Source: Shimia sp. (GTDB lineage Bacteria; Pseudomonadota; Alphaproteobacteria; Rhodobacterales; Rhodobacteraceae). Taken from it: a stretch of DNA of 64,000 nt. Numbering within the stretch: the first letter of the stretch is position 1; every line of letters starts with the position of its first letter. The stretch is taken from contig NZ_JAKVCW010000003.1 of NCBI RefSeq assembly GCF_022448905.1, positions 62,001 to 126,000 of the forward strand, read 5' to 3'. The translations under genes were made by a program, and so were the position numbers. Under the pieces are notes generated by a model. The model was given only the letters and a program-made list of their open reading frames with translations, had not been told where the DNA came from and did no database searches. Shown here one piece after another: positions 51,574-60,479 of the stretch.

Positions 51574-51655
51574 GATCTTGGTCCCGTTTTACGTGTCGCT
51601 TCCAAGTGAAGCGAAACGCCGCGCGGGTCAAGAGGCTGCGGGGCAGGGTGGCGCT

Positions 51656-52261
51656 TTAGGTCTTGGCCTGTGTGCCAATCCGGTCAATCAGCGCCATGAC
51701 TGCCTCAAACGGGCTGTCTTCAATCGGCATGGAGGTGCAGCCAAACTCGCCGCCAATGTAGAGCAGCGTAAAGCCGTGAATCAGCGACCAGACCTGTGCC
51801 TCGACAATATGCGGGTCTTCACCCTCCGGCACAAATGGCGCACAGACACCGCGTAGAATGAGATAGGCCTCAGCCTCTTCGCGGTTGTCTTTACGCGGCG
51901 CATGGATGCCCAGCCCATGTTCGCCAAACATCACCTTAAGCAATCCACTGTGGCTCAATCCAAACTGCAAATAGCCGCGACAGATGCTGCGCAGACGTTC
52001 ACGGTCGGTCTGTTCACCTGCTTCAATCGCGTCCGTCATGTATTTGGAAAATATGTCAAACCCTTCCTCGGCAATGGCGGAAATCAAGCCTGACATGCCT
52101 GCGAAGTGATGCGCTGGCGCTGCATGTGACACTCCGGCGCGCGCCGCACATTTGCGCAACGTGAGCGCTTCCAGCCCGCCTTCTTCCAACAGGTCAATGC
52201 CCGCCTGGATCAGCGCGCGTTTGAGGTCTCCGTGGTGGTGGCGGGTTTTTGCTGTGGTCAT
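51656..52261 (-). CDS. TetR/AcrR regulator with WHG-type C-terminal domain
   Basis: 201 residues. Helix-turn-helix: RALIQAGIDLLEEGGLEALT, then RKCAARAGVSHAAPAHHFAG. The C-terminal half (GLLKVMFGEHGLGIHAPRKD, AQVWSLIHGFTLLYIGGEFG) fits the WHG subgroup. Divergent from a DUF2306 membrane-protein gene; a perfect 15-bp palindrome lies between, so it probably represses both. Confidence 0.92.
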   Translation of the reverse strand: MTTAKTRHHHGDLKRALIQAGIDLLEEGGLEALTLRKCAARAGVSHAAPAHHFAGMSGLISAIAEEGFDIFSKYMTDAIEAGEQTDRERLRSICRGYLQFGLSHSGLLKVMFGEHGLGIHAPRKDNREEAEAYLILRGVCAPFVPEGEDPHIVEAQVWSLIHGFTLLYIGGEFGCTSMPIEDSPFEAVMALIDRIGTQAKT

Positions 52262-52281
52262 GGGCCCAAACTAGCCTGTGA

Positions 52282-52296
52282 CTTGACAGTGTCAAG
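52282..52296. promoter_or_regulatory. TetR operator, perfect palindrome
   Basis: CTTGACA-G-TGTCAAG. It contains TTGACA on both strands, so it can cover the -35 boxes of both divergent genes. Extra half-sites GCGTCAAG (52314-52321) and GTGTCAAA (52334-52341) lie downstream. Confidence 0.7.
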
Positions 52297-52358
52297 AAGT
52301 TCTGATTTTTACAGCGTCAAGATTAACTTTACGGTGTCAAATTTGATCGGAGTGTCCC

Positions 52359-52997
52359 ATGTATCCCATCCCCAAGCGCCCACTGTTGCCGCGCAGCCTG
52401 CCGCTGATCTGGTTCCTGTCGATTGCCATTGCCTTGGCCTCCATGCGGTTTCTGATTGCAGACATCGCCGTGGTGATGCCGATCATGCTGCATCACGCGC
52501 TGGAACGGCCGATCTTGATGTATGGTCACATTGCGCTTGCCCCCGTGGCACTGGTGCTCTTGCCCTTGCAGTTCAGCACCAAACTGCGCTTGCGCCTTCC
52601 AATGATGCATCGCTGGCTTGGACGGCTCTACGGTCTGATGATCCTGCTGTCCGGCCTGTCGGGTTTCTTCCTGGCTTTGCGCACAGAGGAGGGGCCCGTC
52701 GCAGCCTCCGGTCTCGCGGCCCTCGCAGTGGTCTGGCTCAGCACCACCGCCGTGGCGATCTACCTGGCCATCCAGCGTGACATCCCGGCCCACCGCCGTT
52801 GGATGATCCGCTCAGCGGCGCTGACCCTGTCCGCCGTCACCTTGCGGTTCTACCTGCCCATTGGCGAACTCACAGTGGGGTTTGACACGGCTTATCCGCT
52901 GATCTGCTGGGCCTGCTGGGTGCCCAACATGTTCATTGCGGAGTGGCTGATCCAACGGGAATTCCGCGGGATGAAACCTGGCTGGGAAGCGGCCTGA
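52359..52997 (+). CDS. DUF2306 membrane protein
   Basis: 212 residues, about six membrane helices. DUF2306 hallmarks: a His facing the helix bundle in LMYGHIALAPVALVLLPLQF, LPMMHRWLGRLYGLMILLSG, and DIPAHRRWMIRSAALTLSAV, with conserved His and Arg that suggest haem or quinone binding. Function unknown. Controlled, by layout, by the divergent TetR gene. Confidence 0.88.
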   Translation: MYPIPKRPLLPRSLPLIWFLSIAIALASMRFLIADIAVVMPIMLHHALERPILMYGHIALAPVALVLLPLQFSTKLRLRLPMMHRWLGRLYGLMILLSGLSGFFLALRTEEGPVAASGLAALAVVWLSTTAVAIYLAIQRDIPAHRRWMIRSAALTLSAVTLRFYLPIGELTVGFDTAYPLICWACWVPNMFIAEWLIQREFRGMKPGWEAA

Positions 52998-53039
52998 AGC
53001 AACCGGTGGTCTGCGACACAATGGGGCTGGGTACCCTTG

Positions 53040-53879
53040 TCACTCTTCCTCATGTGCAAAGCTTGCGTCGAACCGCCCCAGGCGCAGATCTTTTGGATTA
53101 ATCCAAAAACACACGTTTTTGCCCGCGTGTTCAAAGCCGATATCTGGATCGGCACCGATCGAAAACAGCCGGGTAGTGTCTGCATATTTTTTTAGATTTC
53201 GACCGCCAAACATTGTGTTGACTGTCACTGAACTGGCCCGATTTTGCGTGTTTTCAGCGGGGTTAAAACGACGTTCTTGCCAGTTATGAAGTGCGGTGAT
53301 CACGTTCCAATGATGCGATGACAGTTCTCGGTCCATAATTTCGTTGTCAAAATCGTAGTTGTAGTCTTCAAAGTCGCGCAGTTGCACGTTCCACTTGGCA
53401 TAGCCCTGCGTCGGGGTTTCAAGATACCAATAGGATACGTATTCGGTTTCGATTGTCGGAAAGCGCGGGGTTGGTCTTGGCGGGTACACTGAGACATCTT
53501 CCGGCACGTAAATCACCTGAGAGCCCTGTTGACCCATCGTGCCGGAAACGGGGGCATAAATCGTGTCATAGAAGAAAAACAATGTTCCTGTTGTTGGCAT
53601 TTCGGGCAGGTGATCAAACTTGGCAACTTCGGCCAAATTGATCTGCCCAAGAAAATGCATCGGAACAGTGAGGTCGTCTTCAGTATAGGTCGGCCAATCA
53701 ATGTCTGGGGGCAGCGTTGGCTCGCCGCCAATCCAACACCCCGGTGCGCCGGGTGTGTCTGCATACACCGTTTTGTAAAACTGAACGCCGCGACAGGTTT
53801 CCGCTTTGAGGCGGTTTTCCATCTCTTCGCGTGTGGGGATCCGCTGCCATTCCCGCTGCTGTGCTTCAAAATCATCCAT
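53040..53879 (-). CDS. DUF1963 (YwqG-like) protein
   Basis: 279 residues. The DUF1963 pattern is seen as PGCWIGGEPTLPPDIDWPTY, MHFLGQINLAEV, GTLFFFYDTIYAP and a C-terminal strand set (FSIGADPDIGFEHAGKNVCF, WINPKDLRLGRF). Cytoplasmic, function unknown; relatives are often immunity-like or stress proteins. Lower GC than its neighbours in places. Lies between hisH/TetR and hisB, 118 bases after hisB with a terminator between. Confidence 0.82.
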   Translation of the reverse strand: MDDFEAQQREWQRIPTREEMENRLKAETCRGVQFYKTVYADTPGAPGCWIGGEPTLPPDIDWPTYTEDDLTVPMHFLGQINLAEVAKFDHLPEMPTTGTLFFFYDTIYAPVSGTMGQQGSQVIYVPEDVSVYPPRPTPRFPTIETEYVSYWYLETPTQGYAKWNVQLRDFEDYNYDFDNEIMDRELSSHHWNVITALHNWQERRFNPAENTQNRASSVTVNTMFGGRNLKKYADTTRLFSIGADPDIGFEHAGKNVCFWINPKDLRLGRFDASFAHEEE

Positions 53880-53943
53880 AACACGACACTCAATTCAATC
53901 TATGCGTGTTTCTTGTATTGTGGATTGCGAAAAGGCACCATCA

Positions 53944-53970
53944 TAAAAAAGAGCCCGCGCTTGGCGGGCT
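53944..53970 (-). terminator. Rho-independent terminator after hisB
   Basis: On the minus strand AGCCCGC-CAAGC-GCGGGCT then C and TTTTTT. It separates hisB from the DUF1963 gene. Confidence 0.88.
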
Positions 53971-53997
53971 TTCTCACGTCTTCGATTGTAAGCTAAC

Positions 53998-54585
53998 TTA
54001 CAGCGCGCCTTTGGTCGATGGGATGGCATCTGCCTTGCGCGGGTCCACTTCCACCGCTTCCCGCAAAGCGCGCGCCACGGCCTTGAAGGTGGCCTCGGCA
54101 ATGTGGTGGCTGTTAAATCCGTGGATCTGATCCACATGCAGGGTGATCCCGCCGTGGGTCGCAAAACCCTGGAAGAACTCCCGCACCAACTCGGTGTCAA
54201 AGGTCCCAATCTTCTGGGTTGGCATCTCCAGATTCCAGATCAGGAACGGACGCGCGGACAGATCAAGGCTCGCTCGCACCTGCGCATCGTCCATCGGCAG
54301 GTGGCAAGTGGCATAGCGGCGAATGCCTTTTTTGTCACCCAACGCCTGCGTCAGCGCCTGACCCAGCGAGATACCCACATCCTCAACCGTGTGGTGATCG
54401 TCAATGTGGTAATCGCCCTCGGCGCGGATGGTCATGTCAATCAGGCTGTGGCGCGACAGCTGATCCAGCATGTGGTCAAAGAAGCCCACACCAGTCTGGT
54501 TGTCATAGGTGCCGGTCCCGTCGAGATTGATCTCTACGGTGATCTTGGTTTCCGCGGTGCTGCGGCTCACGCTTGCCTGACGCAT
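53998..54585 (-). CDS. hisB: Imidazoleglycerol-phosphate dehydratase
   Basis: 195 residues, monofunctional IGPD (no HolPase domain). Mn-binding segments: [39 protein letters not shown] and [35 protein letters not shown]. Dehydrates IGP to imidazole acetol phosphate. A terminator follows, so hisB is not cotranscribed with hisH. Confidence 0.97.
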   Translation of the reverse strand: MRQASVSRSTAETKITVEINLDGTGTYDNQTGVGFFDHMLDQLSRHSLIDMTIRAEGDYHIDDHHTVEDVGISLGQALTQALGDKKGIRRYATCHLPMDDAQVRASLDLSARPFLIWNLEMPTQKIGTFDTELVREFFQGFATHGGITLHVDQIHGFNSHHIAEATFKAVARALREAVEVDPRKADAIPSTKGAL

Positions 54586-54716
54586 CTGGTCATCCTTCGC
54601 TGATAGTCGGCCACCTTATAGGCAGCCCTCCCGCGCGGGCCAAGGGGGCGCAGTTTGCGATTGTGGTCAGGGTGGCATTTGTGCCAGCTTACACCCAAAC
54701 CGACATGAGGGCTTTT

Positions 54717-54956
54717 ATGACCACCTGCGTCTTTATCCAGATCCGCTGCAAACCCGGCACAACCTACCGCGTGGCCGAAGAGATCGCACTAAAAGAAATC
54801 CACTCCGAACTGCACTCCACCAGCGGCGACTATGACCTGCTGATGAAACTCTACATCCCCGAAGGTGAGGATGTGGGCAAGTTCATCAACCACCATATGC
54901 TCGACATTCCCAACATCGAACGCACCTTGACGACATTGACGTTCAAAGCGTTCTAG
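54717..54956 (+). CDS. Free-standing Lrp/AsnC ligand-binding (RAM) domain protein
   Basis: 79 residues: only the RAM domain ([56 protein letters not shown]) and no DNA-binding helix-turn-helix. Such stand-alone domains form ring oligomers and bind amino acids; some modulate full-length Lrp proteins. ATG 54717 follows GAGG; an ATG four codons earlier is also possible. Divergent from hisB by 131 bases. Confidence 0.88.
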   Translation: MTTCVFIQIRCKPGTTYRVAEEIALKEIHSELHSTSGDYDLLMKLYIPEGEDVGKFINHHMLDIPNIERTLTTLTFKAF

Positions 54957-54979
54957 ACCCTGCCATACAGGAGACCGCC

Positions 54980-55363
54980 ATGGCCGATTTGGAAACCAAC
55001 AAAGCCAGCGCCATGGCGCTCTACGATCTGATGTTCAATCAGAACAAGCCACGTGAGGCCGCAGAGGCTTACCTTGGCGAGGAGTACATCCAGCACAACC
55101 CGCACGTGGGCGACGGCAAAGAAGCCTTCATCGCTTACTTTGAGCGCATGGCCGCAGAGTATCCCGGCAAGAAGGTGCACTTCAAACGCGCCATTGCCGA
55201 GGGCAACATGGTGGTGTTGCACTGCCATCAGGAATGGCCGGGTGACGAAGACTACGCCGGCATCGACATCTTCCGCTTTGATGACAACGGCAAGATTGTG
55301 GAGCACTGGGATGTGTTGCAAACCATCCCAGCGACCTCAGCGAATAAGAACGGGTTGTTCTAG
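54980..55363 (+). CDS. SnoaL-like/NTF2-fold protein
   Basis: 127 residues. Typical SnoaL pattern: [60 protein letters not shown], and [20 protein letters not shown]. Small cone-shaped ligand-binding fold; the enzyme function, if any, is unknown. Follows the RAM-domain gene by 23 bases and could be cotranscribed. Overlaps the convergent guaD tail by 4 bases. Confidence 0.9.
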   Translation: MADLETNKASAMALYDLMFNQNKPREAAEAYLGEEYIQHNPHVGDGKEAFIAYFERMAAEYPGKKVHFKRAIAEGNMVVLHCHQEWPGDEDYAGIDIFRFDDNGKIVEHWDVLQTIPATSANKNGLF

Positions 55364-56646
55364 ACGGGCTTCCCGTTGATCCAGGTGGCGGAGATGGCGC
55401 GGTCATCGCCCATCATGATGGTGGGGAAGAGCGCTTCCCACAAATCATTGGCCCGCGCGGACCGCTGCGCAATCTCCGGCGTGCTTGCCAAGTCCAACAC
55501 CACCAGATCGGCCTCCATGCCGACAGCCAGATTGCCAATCTTGTCTTCCATATGCAGCGCCCGTGCCGAGCCTTGCGTGGCCAGCCACATCAACTCTGCC
55601 GCGTGCAGCGGGTTGTGGCGCAGTTGCCCAACCTCATAGGCGCTCGCCATGGTGCGCAGCATCGAAAAACTGGACCCGCCGCCGGTATCACTTGCTAAGC
55701 CAACCCGTTGACCGGCGGCGATTAGACCCCCCATGTCAAACAGGCCAGAGCCAATGAAGGTGTTAGAGGTCGGGCAGTGGATCAAACCAGCCCCAACCTC
55801 GCGCAGCCGATCCTTTTCACGCTCTTCCAAGTGAATAGCATGACCGTAGAGGCCTTTTTCGCCCAAGAGACCAAATTTCTCATAGGTGTCGAGATAGTCC
55901 CGTGCCTCAGGGAACAGATCTTTGACCCAGGCAATCTCGTCGGTCTGTTCACTCAGGTGGGTCTGCATCAGGCAGTCGGGATGCGCTGTCCAAAGACTGC
56001 CAAGCGCCTCCAACTGTTCCGGTGTGGAGGATGGCGAAAACCGGGGTGTGATAGCGTAGCTGATCCGGTCCAGGCCGTGCCAGCGATCAATCAGCGCCTT
56101 GCTGCCATCATAAGCGCTCTGCGGCGTGTCGCGCAGCCCCTCAGGTGCGTTGCGATCCATACAGGTCTTGCCGGCAATCACCCGCTGTCCTCGGGCCTGC
56201 GCCGCCTCAAAGAAGGCGTCCACCGATTCCGGATGAATGGTGCAGTAGCTCGCCATGGTGGTGACGCCGTGTTTGGCAGTGAGGTCGAGGTACATGGCAG
56301 ATATTTGATCCGCATAAGCCCGATCGCCAAAGCGCATCTCTTCGGGGAAGGTATAACTGTTGAGCCAATCAATCAGCCGCTTGCCCCAACTCGCAATGAT
56401 ACCGGTTTGCGGGTAATGCACATGAGCATCGACAAACCCCGCAGAGATCAGCTTGTCGCCATAGTCGAAAACCTCCGCAGTGAGGTAGGCTTCGCGCATA
56501 GCATCTGCTGTGCCAAGCGCCACAATACGGCCCCCCTCAACAACAACCCCGCCATGGCTCTCATGCCGGGCGGCGTCGACACCGGCCTCAAACGGATTGG
56601 CGGCAAAGCTCAGCGTCTGCCCAAGCAGTAGGGTCTGTGCGCACAT
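55360..56646 (-). CDS. guaD: Guanine deaminase
   Basis: Zinc amidohydrolase converting guanine to xanthine. 428 residues. HxH metal site in [68 protein letters not shown] and [16 protein letters not shown] are characteristic of GuaD. ATG 56646 is preceded by GGAG; the TTG 12 bases upstream is less likely. No xanthine dehydrogenase or other purine genes are adjacent. Confidence 0.96.
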   Translation of the reverse strand: MCAQTLLLGQTLSFAANPFEAGVDAARHESHGGVVVEGGRIVALGTADAMREAYLTAEVFDYGDKLISAGFVDAHVHYPQTGIIASWGKRLIDWLNSYTFPEEMRFGDRAYADQISAMYLDLTAKHGVTTMASYCTIHPESVDAFFEAAQARGQRVIAGKTCMDRNAPEGLRDTPQSAYDGSKALIDRWHGLDRISYAITPRFSPSSTPEQLEALGSLWTAHPDCLMQTHLSEQTDEIAWVKDLFPEARDYLDTYEKFGLLGEKGLYGHAIHLEEREKDRLREVGAGLIHCPTSNTFIGSGLFDMGGLIAAGQRVGLASDTGGGSSFSMLRTMASAYEVGQLRHNPLHAAELMWLATQGSARALHMEDKIGNLAVGMEADLVVLDLASTPEIAQRSARANDLWEALFPTIMMGDDRAISATWINGKPV

Positions 56647-56789
56647 AATTTTCTCCAATCTCTTGAGGGCGGGTCTTTTTTCGGCCCCAACCGGTCGTGT
56701 CCCATTGAGTCCCAGCTTTGATTTAATCTATGGTCCGCAGCAAGTCCAAGACCACACAAACTGGTCCTTCGCCAAAAAAGGAGCGCGTC

Positions 56790-58178
56790 ATGTCCAACAC
56801 AGAGTTGCAGACCGCCCCAGAATTGGACGTGGAAGACTACACCCTGTCCAAAAAACTTGTAGCAGGCGTGCTCTATGCGTTGGAAGCGCAGGACCGCGCC
56901 ACGCTGGTCGAACTGACAGAGCCACTGCACCCTGCGGATATTGCCGACCTTTTGGAACAGATCAACCCCTATGACCGGCGCCGCCTTGTGGAGCTTTATG
57001 GTGAGGAGTTTGACGGGGACATTCTGTCGGAACTTGACGAAGGCCTGCGCGAAGAGGTCATGGGCATCCTCAATCCCGAGGTTCTGGCCGAGGCCGTGCG
57101 GGAGTTGGAAAGCGATGACATCGTGGATCTTGTTGAGGATCTCGATGAACCGGCGCAGGAAGCCATCCTTGAAACGCTTGAGGATGCCGACCGTGTCGCG
57201 GTGGAGCAGGCGCTCAGCTACCCGGAGAACACCGCGGGCCGTTTGATGCAGCGTGAAACCGTCTGTGCGCCGGAGCACTGGACGGTGGGGCAGGCGATTG
57301 ACCACCTGCGCAATGCCGAGGAGTTGCCCGAGCAATTCTATCACGTGATCCTTGTCGATCCGCGTATGAAGCCCATCGGTAATGTCACCTTGGGCAAACT
57401 CATGTCCTCTCGTCGGGATCTGCCGCTCAAAGACCTGATCGAAGACGTGTTCCAGATCATCCCGGTGACGCAGGACGAGGAAGACGTCGCCTATGCCTTC
57501 AACCAGTATCACCTGATCTCGGCACCTGTGGTGGATGAGGATGAGCGCTTGGTAGGGGTGATCACCATTGATGACGCCATGGTCGTGCTTGATGAGGAGC
57601 ACGAGGAAGATATCCTGCGCATGGCGGGGGTGAGTGATGAGGCCAGCCTGTCTGACACCATCCTTGATGCCGCCAAAGGCCGCGCCACTTGGCTGTTTGT
57701 GAACCTGCTGACGGCCATCGTGGCCTCTGGTGTGATCAATCTCTTTGCCGACACCGTGGATCAGATGGTCGCTTTGGCGGTGTTGATGCCGATTGTCGCC
57801 TCTATGGGGGGCAATGCCGGCACGCAGACCATGACCGTGACGGTCCGTGCGCTCGCCACCAAAGACCTCACCGCACAGAACGCTTGGCGGGTGATCCGGC
57901 GAGAGGTGTCTGTTGGGGCGCTTAACGGCGCGCTCTTTGGTCTGATCATGGCTGGGGTGGCCGGTGTCTGGTTTGGCGTGCCGATGTTGGCGCTTGTGAT
58001 TGCCGTCGCCATGTTCCTCACCCAAATCGCCGCCGCGCTGGGCGGTATTCTGATCCCCATGGCGCTGGAGCGCTTGAACATCGACCCGGCTTTGGCCTCC
58101 GGTCCTTTTGTCACTACCGTGACCGACGTGGTGGGCTTCTTCCTCTTTCTTGGGCTTGCGGCCCATGTGCTGCTTTAA
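56790..58178 (+). CDS. mgtE: Magnesium transporter MgtE
   Basis: 462 residues. N-terminal superhelical domain (LHPADIADLLEQINPYDRRR), then two CBS domains (near residues 135-260, including TAGRLMQRETVCAPEHWTVG and PVVDEDERLVGVITIDDAMV), then five membrane helices with the signature PIVASMGGNAGTQTMTVTVR. A Mg2+-gated channel. ATG 56790 behind AAGGAG; the frame from 56730 adds a basic stretch unlikely to be translated. The cyclo-ligase gene follows after 16 bases. Confidence 0.96.
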   Translation: MSNTELQTAPELDVEDYTLSKKLVAGVLYALEAQDRATLVELTEPLHPADIADLLEQINPYDRRRLVELYGEEFDGDILSELDEGLREEVMGILNPEVLAEAVRELESDDIVDLVEDLDEPAQEAILETLEDADRVAVEQALSYPENTAGRLMQRETVCAPEHWTVGQAIDHLRNAEELPEQFYHVILVDPRMKPIGNVTLGKLMSSRRDLPLKDLIEDVFQIIPVTQDEEDVAYAFNQYHLISAPVVDEDERLVGVITIDDAMVVLDEEHEEDILRMAGVSDEASLSDTILDAAKGRATWLFVNLLTAIVASGVINLFADTVDQMVALAVLMPIVASMGGNAGTQTMTVTVRALATKDLTAQNAWRVIRREVSVGALNGALFGLIMAGVAGVWFGVPMLALVIAVAMFLTQIAAALGGILIPMALERLNIDPALASGPFVTTVTDVVGFFLFLGLAAHVLL

Positions 58179-58194
58179 CGCGGAGACGTTGTTG

Positions 58195-58749
58195 ATGGAC
58201 CTGACAGAACAAAAAGCCGCCGCGCGCAAAGCCGCCTTCGCCCGCCGCAAAGACGCCTTTGGCAACGCGGGCCCGGGACAGTCCGCGCATCTCTCCGAAG
58301 TGCTGGCAGGCTACCGAGGCGTACCCCTCGCAGGCTACATGCCCATCCGCACCGAAATTTCTCCGCTCGCAGCCATGGCCGAAGCTTCCGCGCACGGCCC
58401 CGTCGGGGTGCCCGTGATCCAGGGCGAGGCCATGCCGCTGGAGTTTTCCCGCTGGGAACCGGACGGCGCTTTGCGTGACGGCCCCTTTGGCGCACAGGTG
58501 CCTGTCAAGGACAACTACTTTGACCCGGAGATCGTGATTGTGCCGCTGGTGGCGTTTGACATCAAAGGCGGGCGGCTCGGTTATGGCGGGGGGTTTTATG
58601 ACCGCACGCTGGAACGCCTGCGGTCTCGTCGCGCCACCTTGGCAATCGGCTTTGCCTTTGACGCACAAGAGGCTGACCACTTGCCTTTGGAAGACACCGA
58701 TCAGCCTCTCGATATGATGATCACAGAAACCCGCATCATCGAGTTCTAA
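58195..58749 (+). CDS. 5-Formyltetrahydrofolate cyclo-ligase
   Basis: 184 residues. Converts 5-formyl-THF to 5,10-methenyl-THF using ATP. Seen: N-terminal basic helix EQKAAARKAAFARRKDAF, MPIRTEISPLAAM, and the ATP/folate motif IKGGRLGYGGGFYDRTLERL. ATG 58195 behind GGAG; a TTG three bases before is also possible. Close after mgtE, probably cotranscribed. Confidence 0.94.
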   Translation: MDLTEQKAAARKAAFARRKDAFGNAGPGQSAHLSEVLAGYRGVPLAGYMPIRTEISPLAAMAEASAHGPVGVPVIQGEAMPLEFSRWEPDGALRDGPFGAQVPVKDNYFDPEIVIVPLVAFDIKGGRLGYGGGFYDRTLERLRSRRATLAIGFAFDAQEADHLPLEDTDQPLDMMITETRIIEF

Positions 58750-58752
58750 ACC

Positions 58753-59010
58753 TTAGAGGTCCGGGTTGGCTCCGGTCGCATTGATGCGGAAGTACTCCCA
58801 GGCATCCTGCTCACCGCCGCCTTTGAACTTACAGACGCCATATTCGTTGCCTTCCGCATCCTTGCGGATCTCATAGCCGTGCCCCTGGTTGATACAGAAG
58901 GTCGCCGCAGGGTTGGCCGCATCCGCCGCTTGGTTGGGAGAAGAATAGTCGTCACAGGCGGCCAGCGTTGCCAGCGCGCCCACCGCGGTCAGGGTCAAAA
59001 TTGGTTTCAT
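58753..59010 (-). CDS. DUF333 small lipoprotein
   Basis: 85 residues. Lipobox in ILTLTAVGALATLAACDDYS; DUF333 core NPAATFCINQGHGYEIRKDA, then EYGVCKFKGGGEQDAWEYFR. Often called hemolysin without reason. Convergent with the cyclo-ligase gene, ending 4 bases after it. Start ATG 59010 preferred over ATG 59019 because of ribosome-site spacing. Confidence 0.9.
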   Translation of the reverse strand: MKPILTLTAVGALATLAACDDYSSPNQAADAANPAATFCINQGHGYEIRKDAEGNEYGVCKFKGGGEQDAWEYFRINATGANPDL

Positions 59011-59210
59011 CAAAAACATCCTGTGTTGTCGGGTCTTGCCTCAATCTATCGCGCCATACACTCGGAACAAGAGCCTTCCGCCAAACATGCCCGCCAATAC
59101 GTCATTCTTTGCCGATTGGTGTGCCCGCCTCGCTCTTTGCCCAGTTCGTTCCTGTTGTTGCCATATTTGGTTGCAAAAAATCAGATGAAACACGTTTTAG
59201 GGTATTTGGT

Positions 59211-60401
59211 ATGATTAAAGAAGCGTCCCAACCGGTTCAGGTGGTTCTGGTATTTGATAACGCCCGCAGCTTTGGCAAACAGTTTAAACAACTGGAAAGG
59301 CTGTTGGCGCCACTGCAAGAGGCACTGCACTCTCACGGTACATGGCAGCACCTCAAAGGCTTCAGCGCGCCTAATTTGTTGGGAGTCTCTTCGGAAAATA
59401 CGCATGTCACGATTCAGCGTTTTGACAAACCGATGGCGCTTGATGGGTTTGCAAGCATTCTCAGCAATCCATTGATCACCAATCTGCGCCCGGATGTGGC
59501 AAAGGCGCTTCTTCAACACAAATGCGCCCTGCTGATCGAGGTGGGACCGGGCAGTGTGCCGGGGTTCACCCAAGCTTTTGCGGCAGCGGGCTTTGACGAT
59601 GCAATGGCCACGGCGATGGATGATCTGCTCGGCGGCGTTACCAAGCGCGACACCTTTGAGGAACGTATGTTGATAGCGCAGGCTGTGGGCTGTGCGCTGA
59701 TTGATCAGATGATGCCGAGCGCGGTGCATTGGGGGCAATCTCATCAAGCCTTTGACGGGTCGACCTTTAAGCGCCTTGCCTCTAGTGGGTTCAATCTGCT
59801 TCTATATGTGGGGGCCTATCCTTATGACGCACAGCAACTGGAAGATGGCAATGTGCAGCTGGGATTGCGTGGATTGGGGTCGCAGGCGTTGCTTGGCAAA
59901 ATGGTGATGTGTGCACCAGACACAAAAGACTGGATGGAAAACTACCAAATAATGCTGGCGTTCATCTCCTATTGCCGCAGCATGGGGCGCATGCTTGGTG
60001 ATAATGAAACGTTCGGCGCTGATGGGCCGGACGCACCTGTGTATGAAGTGCAGCACAATAGCGACATTCCCGAACTGCCGGATGGTTATATTCTGTTGAA
60101 GCGGCGATGTGACGAAGCGTCCAAGCCCATGGCACTCAAAACCATGACAAGCAGCGAAAACAATCTTCGCGCCGCCATGCTTGGCAAACGCAATAGGCTG
60201 CCGCGTGACATACGCAACCGACCCAGCATTGGCGCGCGCAGCATAGGGGCAAAAGCGCAAATCGCCCGTGGTGCTGCACGCGTTTACAAAGTTGGGCGCT
60301 TCGCTTTGGGACTGGCAGTTCTCTATTTTGTACTCACACAGATTCACATTCCCGAAGCCCTGCTTCCGGACAGTTTTGTGGCCTCCAGCGCGCGTCCTTA
60401 A
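59211..60401 (+). CDS. Unrecognised protein with C-terminal membrane helix (DUF4261-like?)
   Basis: 396 residues. The first 300 look globular: VQVVLVFDNARSFGKQFKQL, KCALLIEVGPGSVPGFTQAF, MPSAVHWGQSHQAFDGSTFK, GLRGLGSQALLGKMVMCAPD, MLAFISYCRSMGRMLGDNET. The last two recall DUF4261 proteins, but I am unsure. A basic stretch (KRNRLPRDIRNRPSIGARSI) precedes a C-terminal hydrophobic segment (FALGLAVLYFVLTQIHIPEA), so it may be tail-anchored in the membrane facing the cytoplasm. The start ATG 59211 lacks a clear ribosome site. No operon partners. Its 5' flank is AT-richer than average. Confidence 0.65.
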   Translation: MIKEASQPVQVVLVFDNARSFGKQFKQLERLLAPLQEALHSHGTWQHLKGFSAPNLLGVSSENTHVTIQRFDKPMALDGFASILSNPLITNLRPDVAKALLQHKCALLIEVGPGSVPGFTQAFAAAGFDDAMATAMDDLLGGVTKRDTFEERMLIAQAVGCALIDQMMPSAVHWGQSHQAFDGSTFKRLASSGFNLLLYVGAYPYDAQQLEDGNVQLGLRGLGSQALLGKMVMCAPDTKDWMENYQIMLAFISYCRSMGRMLGDNETFGADGPDAPVYEVQHNSDIPELPDGYILLKRRCDEASKPMALKTMTSSENNLRAAMLGKRNRLPRDIRNRPSIGARSIGAKAQIARGAARVYKVGRFALGLAVLYFVLTQIHIPEALLPDSFVASSARP

Positions 60402-60479
60402 TGCGTGATCTGACGGAATTTTGCCCAGCGGCACTTCGTGACTTGAGAAGCGCCCGGAACAGCGGTACCCCCATTGTCC

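Noticed and set aside
56610-58265. 551-codon minus-strand frame opposite mgtE
   Set aside because: Antisense to a clear MgtE with signature motifs; the His/Gly/Arg composition is typical of a shadow.
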